In this document: positions 22,386 to 30,401 of the stretch, piece by piece
Layout: every line of letters begins with the position of its first letter
Numbering within the stretch: position 1 is the first letter of the stretch
Origin: Gemmatimonadaceae bacterium
Lineage (GTDB): Bacteria; Gemmatimonadota; Gemmatimonadetes; Gemmatimonadales; Gemmatimonadaceae
NCBI GenBank assembly: GCA_025931335.1
Contig: JAICNG010000020.1
Location: forward strand, 1 to 49,105
Direction: 5' to 3'
Length of the DNA: 49,105 nt
Notes under the pieces: generated by a model
Databases searched by the model: none
The model's input: the letters and a program-made list of their open reading frames with translations, nothing else
Told to the model about the DNA's origin: nothing
Made by a program: the position numbers and the translations under genes

Positions 22386-22871
22386 ATGATCGAGACACCG
22401 CAGGTCACCACAACGTCGTTTCAGCAGACGGCGGTCATCCATCTGACGATCCCGCGCAACGAGATTCAGAGCGTCATGGGCCCGGGGATCAATGAGCTGA
22501 TGGCGACCGTCGCAGCGCAGGGCATCGCGCTCGCGGGGCCGTGGTACACGCACCATCTGCGGATGGAGCCTGGCGTGTTCGATTTCGAGATCGGCGTGCC
22601 GGTGGCGGCGGCCGTGGCGCCATCCGGCCGCGTGAAGCCCGGTCATCTGCCCGCCGCGACGGTCGCGCGGACCGTCTTTCGCGGAGGCTACGAGGGCCTG
22701 GGCGCTGCGTGGGGCGAGCTCGGCCAATGGATCTCGGCGAACGGGTACACCCCGGCGGCGGACCTGTGGGAGGTGTACGTCGCCGGGCCCGAGTCGGGCC
22801 CGGACCCGGCCAACTGGCGGACCGAGCTCAACCAGCCGGTGGAAGAAACGGGGGCACTGGAAAAACGCTAG
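22386..22871 (+). CDS. GyrI-like effector-binding domain protein
   Basis: 161 aa, ATG behind GAGGCGAAGACC, 28 bases after the DGPF gene. It is a stand-alone GyrI-like/SOUL-type effector-binding domain: TAVIHLTIPRNEIQSVMGPGINELMATVAAQGIALAGPWYTHH, FDFEIGVPVAAAVAPSGRVKPGHLPAATVARTVFRGGYEGLGAAW, GYTPAADLWEVYVAGPESGPDPANWRTELNQPV. This fold binds small hydrophobic ligands. Without a DNA-binding part it probably acts as a ligand-sequestering or enzyme-like protein. The C-terminal GALEKR is encoded by a word repeat that continues past the stop. Confidence 0.9.
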   Translation: MIETPQVTTTSFQQTAVIHLTIPRNEIQSVMGPGINELMATVAAQGIALAGPWYTHHLRMEPGVFDFEIGVPVAAAVAPSGRVKPGHLPAATVARTVFRGGYEGLGAAWGELGQWISANGYTPAADLWEVYVAGPESGPDPANWRTELNQPVEETGALEKR

Positions 22872-22911
22872 GGCGCTGGAAAGCGCTACGGGCGCTGGAA
22901 AAGCGCTGGAA
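22851..22911. repeat. Tandem GCGCTGGAAAA word array
   Basis: Four or five degenerate copies of GCGCTGGAAA, beginning inside the last codons of the GyrI-like gene and running through its stop codon (22869-22871) almost to the ribosome site of the next gene. It is a single-orientation array without a complementary arm. Confidence 0.8.
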
Positions 22912-22936
22912 CCACACAACAAGAAGGAGACGGACA

Positions 22937-23374
22937 ATGCGGTTCATGGTGATCGTCAAGGCCAACGAGGAGTCGGAGGCCGGAGTGCTGCCTGACGAGC
23001 AGATGCTGACCGAGATGGGGAAGTACAACGAAGAGCTGGTGAAGGCGGGCGTCATGCTCGCGGGCGAAGGGCTGCAAGCCACCTCGAAGGGCGCGCGCGT
23101 GCGGTTCGACGGGAAAAAGCGGACGGTGGTCGACGGGCCGTTCACCGAGACGAAGGAGCTGGTCGCCGGATTCTGGCTGTGGCAGGTGAAGTCGAAGGAA
23201 GAGGCGATCGAGTGGCTGAAGCGCGCGCCGTTCCGCGAGGGCGAGGTCGAGATCCGTCAGGTGTTCGAGAACGAGGATTTCGGCGACGCGCTCAGGCCCG
23301 AGGTGCGGGACCTCGAGGATCGGGTGCGCCAGCAGAGTGGATACGCGGAGAAGCGTCCGGAGGCGCGGGCGTAA
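22937..23374 (+). CDS. YciI/DGPF-family protein
   Basis: 145 aa, ATG behind AAGGAG. MRFMVIVKANEESEAGVLPDEQMLTEMGKYNEELVKAGVMLAGEGLQ, KKRTVVDGPFTETKELVAGFWLWQVKSKEEAIEWLKRAP and EVEIRQVFENEDFGD match the DGPF family closely, and the protein is clearly paralogous to the one at 21941. Third gene of a likely three-gene unit. As there, the sigma-factor partner common for this family is missing. Confidence 0.92.
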   Translation: MRFMVIVKANEESEAGVLPDEQMLTEMGKYNEELVKAGVMLAGEGLQATSKGARVRFDGKKRTVVDGPFTETKELVAGFWLWQVKSKEEAIEWLKRAPFREGEVEIRQVFENEDFGDALRPEVRDLEDRVRQQSGYAEKRPEARA

Positions 23375-23377
23375 CTC

Positions 23378-23458
23378 GATTGCGGATTGCGGATTGCGGA
23401 TTGCGAGCAAGATCTCCTCGGGTCTTGTTCGCAATCAACAATCCGCAATCCGCAATCG
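23378..23458. repeat. Inverted word repeat (GATTGCGG family)
   Basis: Left arm 23378-23412 (GATTGCGGATTGCGGATTGC, then GAGCAAGA); right arm 23422-23458 (TCTTGTTCGCAATC, then AATCCGCAATCCGCAATC). The near-perfect hairpin lies between the convergent DGPF and phospholipase-like genes and could serve both as a terminator. Confidence 0.92.
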
Positions 23459-23461
23459 TCC

Positions 23462-25690
23462 TTACCGCGTTCCAGCCAACACCCCCGCCAGCATCTCACT
23501 CTGCCGCGCCACGTTCGCCAGCGCGGCCGCCGCCGTCTGCGCATCGCGCGTGTTCTCGAAGGCCGTGAGGGCCGCGTTGACCTGACCGACCAGCGCGTCG
23601 ACCGTGCTCGCGGGACGCCGCCCCAGCCGGTTCATCACGTCCGCGCTCTGGAACCGCGCACGTGATGCCGCGATCACCCGCAACGCCGCACGAATCTCGG
23701 CGACGTCCTTCGCGCAGCATCGCTTCCCCCAATCGCTGATCACTTCCGCCGTGGCGGGCGCGGGCGCCGGCGCCGCTCGAGTCGCCGGCTGTAGACGTCC
23801 GCGCGTCGCGATCGGGGTTGCGGCCGTCGGCACAGCGGCCGCCCGCACGACGCCGCCGATCTTCCCCTGCATCACGGCGACGATCTCACGAATGAGCTCG
23901 GCGTGATCCGACGCCGCGTTGAGCGCGCGCGAGCCTAACCGCACCGCGGCCGGAGCAGGGCCGAGGTCGGCATAGATGTCCGGGGTGCTCGTCCCCGGAC
24001 CTGGGCCGAATCCCTTGAAGATCACGCCGAACAGCTTCTCGCGCGCCTCAGGGTGCTGCCACAGGGCGAACCCTCCTCCTCCGGCGAGATCGGTCATCCG
24101 GCCGGTCTGCGGCGCACGCCCGCCCGTGGACGGCGCCCTGGGCGACGCCGATGATTTCGCGGAGACGTCGCGCGCCCCCGGGATGCCGCATACGGCGTCG
24201 TCCGGAAGTGGGCTTCCATCCTCGGGCCCACAGATGCCGAAGCGCGTAACGGTGGATCCGGTGTCCGTGCGAACGACCGCGCCCACCCACTGGTAGCTCT
24301 GCGTCAACGACTTGAAGACGCCGAGCATGATGTTCGTGTCCTCGCCTGGCTTGAACAGCGGGCCGGTGACCCCGGCGCGCCGTGCCAGCTCGTTGAGACC
24401 GTCACCATCGAGCAGGATCAGCTTCGACATGATGACCGTGTTGTACATCGGCTCGAAGGCGCGCCAGTCGAAGGTGCGGTTCGAGCCGGACGGTATTCCC
24501 ATCTCCTGGTCGACACGCTGCCGCATTCCCGCGGGAAACCCCACGTTGTCCATCTGGGTGGCGGGGTCCTTCACCGCGAGGTACAGCGCGTAGTACTGCG
24601 GGAACTCGTCCTTCATGAAGCGCTTCACCTCGTCCATGATGGCTTCGTTGATCGGGGCCAGCGGATCGCCGACCCAGTCCATGAATTCCGCCATCTCGGA
24701 TGCCGCTTCGCCGACGGCGTGCGCGCCGAACATCTTCGGCACCCACTCCTTCATCCATCCCGTCATCGCGCCCAGACCCTCGCCCATCTCGTGGTGCATG
24801 AGCGCTTCGCCCAGGCTCTGGCTGCTGTCCACCATCGCGCGGAAGCCGCGGTTGATGTCGAGTCGCCACGCCTCCATCTGCTCTTTCTTCGCGCACGGCA
24901 CCGGGTTCGCCGCGCACTTCATCCAGTAGGGCGCGTCGTCGTTGATGTTCTTGTTCATGTCCTTCTTCGCGCGCTCGATCTGCGGACCCAACCAGTCGTA
25001 GATCTCGAGCCAGCGCTGATAGTGGCGCGCGACCGGCATGTGCTGCCGAGCCCGCGCGTCCTTGATCAGCACGTTGGCGACGAAGCGGGGCCACACGTCG
25101 AGCGTGAGGTCGGTGGGCGGGGTGTGCGCTCCGACGTAGCCCTCCAGCACGACGTGCTTCACGGCGGTGCTTCGCGCGGGGCCGGTGAACGTCACCCACG
25201 CGCCGTCGGCCCGCTGGTTGACGTAGGTGTGGGCGAACATGTCACCCGCACCGTGCGTGAGAAACCCGTAGGCGAACGCGAGAACCTTGTCGCGCTCGCC
25301 GGCATCCTGCCACCCGCGCGCCGTCGTCCAGACATGGCGCATCCATTGGTCCGCGTTCCATTCCTTCGGCGTGTCCGAATGCAGGACCCATCCGCCGGTG
25401 TACATGTCCGGGAAGAGATCCGGCGCGAGCACGCCCGCTCGATAGGCGGCAGGCTCCGCGCGCAGCGCTCGGAGTGCGGATGCCGCAACGGGGAACTCCC
25501 CGTACGGTGGAATGGTGACCTTTCCATCATGGATCGCGTCGGCGAGCGCCTTGTTCGCCGCGAACAGATGGGTGTTGATCTTCCATCGCGCTGCGCCGCG
25601 CGTGCGGGGGTCGATCTCGTTGGCCGACGAAGGAGTCGCCGACACAAGCAGCGACCCCAACGCGAGGGCGACGACCACGGGCCGCATCAT
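23462..25690 (-). CDS. Secreted zinc phospholipase C-like protein
   Basis: 742 aa with signal peptide MMRPVVVALALGSLLVSATPSSA. Residues about 25-230 resemble the zinc-dependent phospholipase C fold: WKINTHLFAANKALADAI, GVLAPDLFPDMYTGGWVLHSD, AFAYGFLTHGAGDMFAHTYVN and KHVVLEGYV offer the His/Asp ligands of a three-zinc site. The middle (about 240-530) is helical with Cys residues (MKCAANPVPCAKKEQ) and unassigned. The C-terminal ~110 residues include a WGKRCCAKDVAEIRAALRVI motif and a helical bundle. Its start overlaps the stop of the gene at 25687, so the two secreted proteins are translationally coupled. Substrate unknown. Confidence 0.75.
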   Translation of the reverse strand: MMRPVVVALALGSLLVSATPSSANEIDPRTRGAARWKINTHLFAANKALADAIHDGKVTIPPYGEFPVAASALRALRAEPAAYRAGVLAPDLFPDMYTGGWVLHSDTPKEWNADQWMRHVWTTARGWQDAGERDKVLAFAYGFLTHGAGDMFAHTYVNQRADGAWVTFTGPARSTAVKHVVLEGYVGAHTPPTDLTLDVWPRFVANVLIKDARARQHMPVARHYQRWLEIYDWLGPQIERAKKDMNKNINDDAPYWMKCAANPVPCAKKEQMEAWRLDINRGFRAMVDSSQSLGEALMHHEMGEGLGAMTGWMKEWVPKMFGAHAVGEAASEMAEFMDWVGDPLAPINEAIMDEVKRFMKDEFPQYYALYLAVKDPATQMDNVGFPAGMRQRVDQEMGIPSGSNRTFDWRAFEPMYNTVIMSKLILLDGDGLNELARRAGVTGPLFKPGEDTNIMLGVFKSLTQSYQWVGAVVRTDTGSTVTRFGICGPEDGSPLPDDAVCGIPGARDVSAKSSASPRAPSTGGRAPQTGRMTDLAGGGGFALWQHPEAREKLFGVIFKGFGPGPGTSTPDIYADLGPAPAAVRLGSRALNAASDHAELIREIVAVMQGKIGGVVRAAAVPTAATPIATRGRLQPATRAAPAPAPATAEVISDWGKRCCAKDVAEIRAALRVIAASRARFQSADVMNRLGRRPASTVDALVGQVNAALTAFENTRDAQTAAAALANVARQSEMLAGVLAGTR

Positions 25691-27894
25691 GACCCACCTC
25701 CACCCACCGAAACGGGGACGGTGTGCTGGACGCGAGTGGCCGAGCCGAATGGCCGGGCATGCTCGTCCTTCGCGAGCATGACGGTGATCGTGTACGTCCC
25801 CGCGTTAGGCCACGTGAGGCTGAACGGAAGATCCTTCGCGGGATCGAACCAGCAGGTGCCCGCGCCGGCCTGCCAGGAGCAGCCCGAGCCCGTCGGCGTG
25901 GCGCCCCCCGTCCAGCTGATCTGGTACTGCACCTTCTCCGCGTAGGGATAGCAGCTCGGCATGCGGACCTTGAAATCGGTGCGCTGCGCCGCGAGGGCCG
26001 CGGCGGGAAGCGCGACGGCGGGCTGAAGCGCGCTCGAGCCGCCCTCAGCGAGATCCTTGAACCAGATGTGCCGCTCCTTCATCAGCTTCGTTTCCCACCG
26101 CTTGCCGATCCGCTGGCCCCCCGCCAGCGCCTCGGCCCTCAGCTTCGCGCCCCAGTCGAGATCGGCGGTGAGCACGGAGCTCTGATCGATGCCGGTGGTC
26201 GTGCCCGATGTCTGCGAGGCGGAGATCGCGGCACATCCCGAGGCGACGCCGAGCAGGTAGGGCTGTGGGCCGGCGCGCGCGCTGAGCACGTTGTAGTTGA
26301 GGCTGAGCTGCACCGCGGTGAAGAGGCCCGGCCGCACCGTCACCTGTCCCTCGATCTGCGCGCTCTCATTCGACTGGGCGGGCGCGGTGCTTCCCTTCTC
26401 GTTGCCGCTACAGCCGTCTCCGTCGCAGGTGAAATCGAACGCGGAGCGGTGTGACGTGGCCAGCGTGAACTGTCCGGTCGCCTTTCCTTCACTATCGAAG
26501 TCGATCTCCCCTTCGATGTAGGCACTGACGTCGAGCACCGCGACCGGGATCCCGCCGATGACGATCGGGATCACGACGACGGGAATCTGCGGTCCTCCGC
26601 TGGGGGGAATCGTGAGCGTGGTCTGGAACGAGCCGTTGGCTTCGACGGTGACGTTGAGCTGCTGCCCCACGGTGATCTGCCCGTCCGCCGTGATGTTCCT
26701 CGGCCGCACCACGAACGGCAGACAGGGGATGTAGAAGAAGGTCGCCTTCGCCTTGAAGTCCGCCTCCATGGGGACGCCGAGCCTAACGGTTCCTTTCACG
26801 GAGCCGGATGCCCCGCCTTTGGAGGCGCCCTTCTCGAGACTCAGCGGCATCGAGGGGTTGATCGCGAACTTCACCGGCGTCGTCGGGCCTGGGAGCTGAC
26901 GGTCAGCGAAGCACCCGGCGCCGGCGCCCCATGCCTTCTCCATCTCGCCGGTCCAATGGTCCCACGTCTTGTTCGCCGCTTCCCACATCGCCTGCCAACT
27001 CTCGGTGAACCCTTCGCCGATGTCCTGCACGGTTTCGCCGAAGCAGTTCACCGACTCGAACATGTTGTCGCAGTCGGAGCCGCCCCCGCCGCCCCCGCCG
27101 CCCCCGCCGCCACCACCGCCGTTGGCCGCTTGCCAGGCGCGGTATTGCACCATGCACATGTCGTAGGCGACCTGATTCATGAACTGGCTGGTGCAGTCGA
27201 TGGGACTCATCACCAGATTCGCTGGAAGCGGGTGCTCCTTCATCCACGCCTCGGCCCCGCGTGGGTCGACGATGTAGCTGTTGGACTCGCCCGGACGCAG
27301 CGTCTTCACGTGCATCTTGAGCAGCTTGCGCGCGTCTTCGTTGAGACCGGGCGCTTTCTCGATGCCGTCGAGGCCGCGAATCATCAGCACGTTGGCGCTT
27401 TGATCGCGGCCGGAGATGCGCGCGGTGACCGTTTGCATCTCGACGCGCGGCCCTTTCGTTCCAGCCTTGCGCGTTTGCTGAACGACGATCGGCTCGCCGT
27501 AGGTGACGACGGGAAGGGGACGAAGGGCGACGTTCGCGACCGCGACGTTGACGCCGGACGCTGGTTGCGCCGCGCCCTTCGCTGGCGCGGGAGTGCGCAC
27601 GGCCAGCCCGCCACGCGGCCCTTGCGTGATGGTGCAGCAGGCCCGCTGCCCATCGAGCGAGACCTGGTTCGTGCCGAAGTTGGCGTAGACGGCCTGGCCG
27701 ACGCGCAGCGTTCTCACCAGACGCGCGTCGGCGACCTTGAACTGGAACGTCTGGGCTGACGCGGTGACCTTCGCCGAGATGAGACCGGTGCGCGCGTCGA
27801 TCGCGGTAATCGCGCAGCAGGCCGACTGTGCGGCGGCCGGTCGAGCCAGCACGAGCGCCAGCGCGGCGGTGACAAGCGTGCTCAGGATGCGCAT
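25687..27894 (-). CDS. Secreted multidomain protein with CC motifs and PKD-like tail
   Basis: 735 aa from ATG 27894, with GGAG upstream and signal peptide MRILSTLVTAALALVLARPAAA. Residues about 24-90 form a small beta domain bounded by CC pairs (ACCAITAIDARTGLISAKV; ACCTIT). A middle region (about 230-330) has a 14-glycine run at roughly residue 265 between cysteine-containing helical parts. Residues about 345-560 are beta-rich with IPPSGGPQIPVVVIPIVIGG. The C-terminus (about 640-735) looks like a PKD/Ig-like domain with a disulfide (GCSWQAGAGTCWF) and LTWPNAGTYTITVML. I do not recognise the family. It is the first gene of the pair with the phospholipase-like protein. Confidence 0.7.
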   Translation of the reverse strand: MRILSTLVTAALALVLARPAAAQSACCAITAIDARTGLISAKVTASAQTFQFKVADARLVRTLRVGQAVYANFGTNQVSLDGQRACCTITQGPRGGLAVRTPAPAKGAAQPASGVNVAVANVALRPLPVVTYGEPIVVQQTRKAGTKGPRVEMQTVTARISGRDQSANVLMIRGLDGIEKAPGLNEDARKLLKMHVKTLRPGESNSYIVDPRGAEAWMKEHPLPANLVMSPIDCTSQFMNQVAYDMCMVQYRAWQAANGGGGGGGGGGGGGGSDCDNMFESVNCFGETVQDIGEGFTESWQAMWEAANKTWDHWTGEMEKAWGAGAGCFADRQLPGPTTPVKFAINPSMPLSLEKGASKGGASGSVKGTVRLGVPMEADFKAKATFFYIPCLPFVVRPRNITADGQITVGQQLNVTVEANGSFQTTLTIPPSGGPQIPVVVIPIVIGGIPVAVLDVSAYIEGEIDFDSEGKATGQFTLATSHRSAFDFTCDGDGCSGNEKGSTAPAQSNESAQIEGQVTVRPGLFTAVQLSLNYNVLSARAGPQPYLLGVASGCAAISASQTSGTTTGIDQSSVLTADLDWGAKLRAEALAGGQRIGKRWETKLMKERHIWFKDLAEGGSSALQPAVALPAAALAAQRTDFKVRMPSCYPYAEKVQYQISWTGGATPTGSGCSWQAGAGTCWFDPAKDLPFSLTWPNAGTYTITVMLAKDEHARPFGSATRVQHTVPVSVGGGGS
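27069..27122 (-). repeat. GGC-rich microsatellite encoding poly-glycine
   Basis: A GCC/GCCGCCCCC run on the plus strand encodes 14 consecutive glycines in the secreted protein. It forms a flexible linker and is prone to in-frame length change. Confidence 0.85.
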
Positions 27895-28066
27895 GTGAAG
27901 ACTCCTCACTCTCTCGGGTAGGGTGCCTTCGAGAGTTCCCGGAGGGCTTCGACCGTTACCGCCAGGCCGCACCGATCACGGTCATCTGACTGGAAACCCG
28001 CCGAGGGTCTTCCCGTATTGGCTACGTGAAAGTGTTCTGCGCAACGCACCGAACGGGGGTAAACGC

Positions 28067-28894
28067 ATGTCGGGTCAGTCCATCACGCGCATCGCGCTGC
28101 TGAGCGCCATTGCCTGCGCGTTAGGTACAGATGTCGCCGCTCAGGAGGGACCGAGGTCGAGCTGGAGCTTCATGACGGGACTCGGGGTGATGGTGGTCCC
28201 AGAGTACGTCGGCTCCGAGGAGTATCACGCGTTTCCGGTGCCGCTCACCGAAGTCACCTATCGCGACCGCGTCTATCTCGGACCCAGTCGCACCGGGCTC
28301 GCTGGAGCACTCGGCGGCTACGCGATTCGCACCCCGCGGCTTTCTGTTCTCCTCGAAGCCGGAGCGCAGCCCGACCGCCGGACGTCTCGGGCGGACGCGC
28401 TCGCCGGAATGGAGAACCGCGACTGGGTGGGATCCGCGGGAGCGAGCGTGAGCTACCGCGTCGGCCCGGCGGAGGCGCGTGTGGGCGTCGTTCGTGGATT
28501 CAACGATGACGCCGGAACGCTGGGAACGGTGGGCCTGGGGATGCCGGGCCGCGTCGGCCGCTTCATGGGAGAAGTTGGATTGAGCGCGACGTTCGCCGAC
28601 GGTCGCCAGATGCGACGCGATTTCGGCGTGACGCCGGCCGAGGCGGCCGTTAGGCAGTTGCTCATCGACGCCGGCGATCCGCGGCTCGGGCCGGGCGACG
28701 GTGCCGCCTACCAGCCGACCGGCGGATTGCGGAGCGTCGGCACATCGCTCTTCCTGATGTACGGCCTCACGGCTCGGTGGGGCGTGGTGACGTTTGGTGG
28801 CGCCGAGTGGCTGGGCAACCGGGCGGAGGCGAGTCCGATCGTGCGCCGCCGCGGGCAGGCGTTCGGGGCGACGGGGCTGGCCTATCGGTTCTAG
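28067..28894 (+). CDS. MipA/OmpV-family outer-membrane protein
   Basis: 275 aa with signal peptide (IALLSAIACALGTDVAAQ). The body has the alternating beta pattern of MipA/OmpV barrels: SWSFMTGLGVMVVPEYVGSEEYHAFPVPLTEVTYRDRVYLGP, VSYRVGPAEARVGVVRGFNDD, LFLMYGLTARWGVVTFGGAEW, ending in GLAYRF with a terminal Phe as expected for BAM-dependent insertion. MipA proteins may scaffold murein-synthesis or efflux complexes, or form pores; specificity is not evident. Divergent from the secreted pair at 27894. Confidence 0.88.
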   Translation: MSGQSITRIALLSAIACALGTDVAAQEGPRSSWSFMTGLGVMVVPEYVGSEEYHAFPVPLTEVTYRDRVYLGPSRTGLAGALGGYAIRTPRLSVLLEAGAQPDRRTSRADALAGMENRDWVGSAGASVSYRVGPAEARVGVVRGFNDDAGTLGTVGLGMPGRVGRFMGEVGLSATFADGRQMRRDFGVTPAEAAVRQLLIDAGDPRLGPGDGAAYQPTGGLRSVGTSLFLMYGLTARWGVVTFGGAEWLGNRAEASPIVRRRGQAFGATGLAYRF

Positions 28895-28927
28895 CCGATC
28901 GCGGCGCGAACGCCCACGCAGTAACGG

Positions 28928-29380
28928 TCAGCCAAGCAGGCGTGAATCGAACGCGAACTTGCGGCGCCCGACGACCTGGATGGATTTCGCCGCGCGGTGG
29001 GCCGGATTGATGATGTAGTTGAGCTCCTCCGGCACCACCGCCGACGGGACACGCAGCACCGCTGTTCGTTCCTCGGCCAGCCACGTGTCACCGATCGAGA
29101 GACAGCTCCGGTGACCCGGACGGCGCCAGTCCTTGGGAAGCGAGGCGAGGCCGACGGACTCGATCTCGAGCGTGTCGGGGATGTCGATCTCGAAGGCGAC
29201 GAGATCAGGGGGGACGAGCGGGACGTCGGTGTGGACGAGCAGCTCGAGCGCGGCGAGGGAGAGGCGGCTCGAGGCATAGACAGCGGCGCGGCCGCGAGTG
29301 TTCCACCGTCCGCCGGCGAGTCGCGCGCCCTCTCCATCGAGCTTGGCGTGCGCGAGCCGCGCGAGGCGCCAGACGATCAT
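28928..29380 (-). CDS. RES-domain toxin (NAD-degrading type)
   Basis: 150 aa. The RES family is recognised by MIVWRLARLAHAKLDGEGARLAGGRWNTRGRAAVYASSRLSLAALELLVHTD, with the Arg, Glu and Ser residues that name it and form the NAD pocket, and the conserved tail NYIINPAHRAAKSIQVVGRRKFAFDSRLL. Relatives such as MbcT phosphorolyse NAD+. The partner antitoxin gene lies seven bases upstream on the same strand, so this is a complete type II toxin-antitoxin pair. Confidence 0.93.
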   Translation of the reverse strand: MIVWRLARLAHAKLDGEGARLAGGRWNTRGRAAVYASSRLSLAALELLVHTDVPLVPPDLVAFEIDIPDTLEIESVGLASLPKDWRRPGHRSCLSIGDTWLAEERTAVLRVPSAVVPEELNYIINPAHRAAKSIQVVGRRKFAFDSRLLG

Positions 29381-29387
29381 TCAGGGA

Positions 29388-29828
29388 TCAGCTGTACACC
29401 CCGTGCTCGATTCGCAGCAACACCTCTTCCACGAGTCGGGCACCCCCGCTCGTCACGACGAGGTCGAGCGGGACCTCGCCCGACAGCGCACGGTTCGGCG
29501 CCCGCAGCCAGGCACTCACCTTTTCGGTGTCGCCGTCGAAGGTCTGGAGCGCGACCTCGTGAAGGCGAAGGACGCGCGCGAGGCGGTCGGACTCGTCAGG
29601 CGAGAGCTGCTCGCCGCGGCGCTTGCGATGCGCGAGGGTGCGGCGCGGGAGGATGAGCCGCGTCACCTCATCGCGGGTGAGCAGGCCCTGCTCGACGACG
29701 TCGCCGAGGACGGACGTCGGGATGCCGGCCGCCACGAGCCGTGTGATCTCGAGCTCGGACCACGTTTCTCTGCCGCCGCGGAGCCACTTCGCGGCGCCTG
29801 TGCGGGGCTTTCGCCGTGGGTGTGCCAT
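29388..29828 (-). CDS. Xre/MbcA/ParS-type antitoxin
   Basis: 146 aa. N-terminal helix-turn-helix (GIPTSVLGDVVEQGLLTRDEVTRLILPRRTLAHRKRRGEQLSPDESDRLARVLRLHEVA) followed by the C-terminal DUF2384 toxin-binding domain (GDTEKVSAWLRAPNRALSGEVPLDLVVTSGGARLVEEVLLRIEHGVYS). It neutralises the RES toxin encoded next and probably represses the operon through the dyad right before its start codon. The basic N-terminal tail (PRRKPRTGAAKW) may add DNA contact. Confidence 0.93.
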   Translation of the reverse strand: MAHPRRKPRTGAAKWLRGGRETWSELEITRLVAAGIPTSVLGDVVEQGLLTRDEVTRLILPRRTLAHRKRRGEQLSPDESDRLARVLRLHEVALQTFDGDTEKVSAWLRAPNRALSGEVPLDLVVTSGGARLVEEVLLRIEHGVYS

Positions 29829-29829
29829 C

Positions 29830-29849
29830 TTGCACAGAAATTAGTGCAA
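29830..29849. promoter_or_regulatory. Operator dyad of the RES/Xre operon
   Basis: TTGCAC, eight bases, GTGCAA, one base upstream of the antitoxin ATG at 29828. The minus strand reads TTGCACTAATTTCTGTGCAA then the start region; TAATTT is a possible -10 element. Its position suggests a leaderless or near-leaderless transcript blocked by the bound antitoxin. Confidence 0.7.
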
Positions 29850-29911
29850 AATGGCCCCGCCGCAACCGAACAAACACTGAACTGCGGGGTGAGTCGTGCC
29901 GTGGTTTCGGC

Positions 29912-30331
29912 TCACTGGCGCCCGCTCGATGGACGCCGTCGCGTGCGACGGCCACGGGCCGGCGACGGCTTGCGAGGCGCGCGATACCCAGGCGCGCCTC
30001 CAGCGGGGCAGGACGGAACCCACCGATCAGCCCAGTCGCCGAGCGCTTTCATGACGCCCTCGAGCGCGCGCCCCTTGTCGGTGAGCACGTACTCGACCCG
30101 CACCGGCGTGTCGGGCACCACCGTGCGCTCGATCACGCCGTGCGCCTCCAGCTCCTTCAGCCGCGCCGCGAGCATCCGATCGCTCAGCTTCGGCACCGCG
30201 ACGGCGATCTCGCCGAAGTGCGTGGCGCCATTCAACATCGCGCGAACGATGACACCCGTCCACCGCCGGCCGATCAGCTCGACGGCGTGGTGAAACTCCG
30301 GGCAGAAATCTTTTCGGGAACTTCGGGGCAT
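29912..30331 (-). CDS. HxlR-family transcriptional regulator
   Basis: 139 aa from ATG 30331. HxlR hallmarks: DFCPEFHHAVELIGRRWTGVIVRAML, HFGEIAVAVPKLSDRMLAARLKELEAHGVIERTVVPDTPVRVEYVLTDKGRAL and GDWADRW. Cys14 near the N-terminus is the redox- or electrophile-sensing position in relatives such as HypR and YodB. The tail (RAPRKPSPARGRRTRRRPSSGRQ) is unusually basic. It is divergent from the RND pump genes, which it probably controls through the dyad at 30341. Confidence 0.92.
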   Translation of the reverse strand: MPRSSRKDFCPEFHHAVELIGRRWTGVIVRAMLNGATHFGEIAVAVPKLSDRMLAARLKELEAHGVIERTVVPDTPVRVEYVLTDKGRALEGVMKALGDWADRWVPSCPAGGAPGYRAPRKPSPARGRRTRRRPSSGRQ

Positions 30332-30340
30332 GGCTCGAAG

Positions 30341-30355
30341 CTTACTCCACGTAAG
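30341..30355. promoter_or_regulatory. HxlR-type operator candidate
   Basis: CTTAC, five bases, GTAAG, in the 70-bp divergent region between the HxlR gene and the RND adaptor gene. HxlR proteins bind short dyads of this kind. Confidence 0.55.
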
Positions 30356-30401
30356 TGGCTTCTCACAAGGAAGCAAGTGTTCCTCGCCCAAGGACGGAAT
30401 C

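Noticed and set aside
29388..30331. Genomic island boundary at the toxin-antitoxin pair
   Set aside because: No integrase, attachment-site repeat or composition change is visible; toxin-antitoxin pairs are common in chromosomes.
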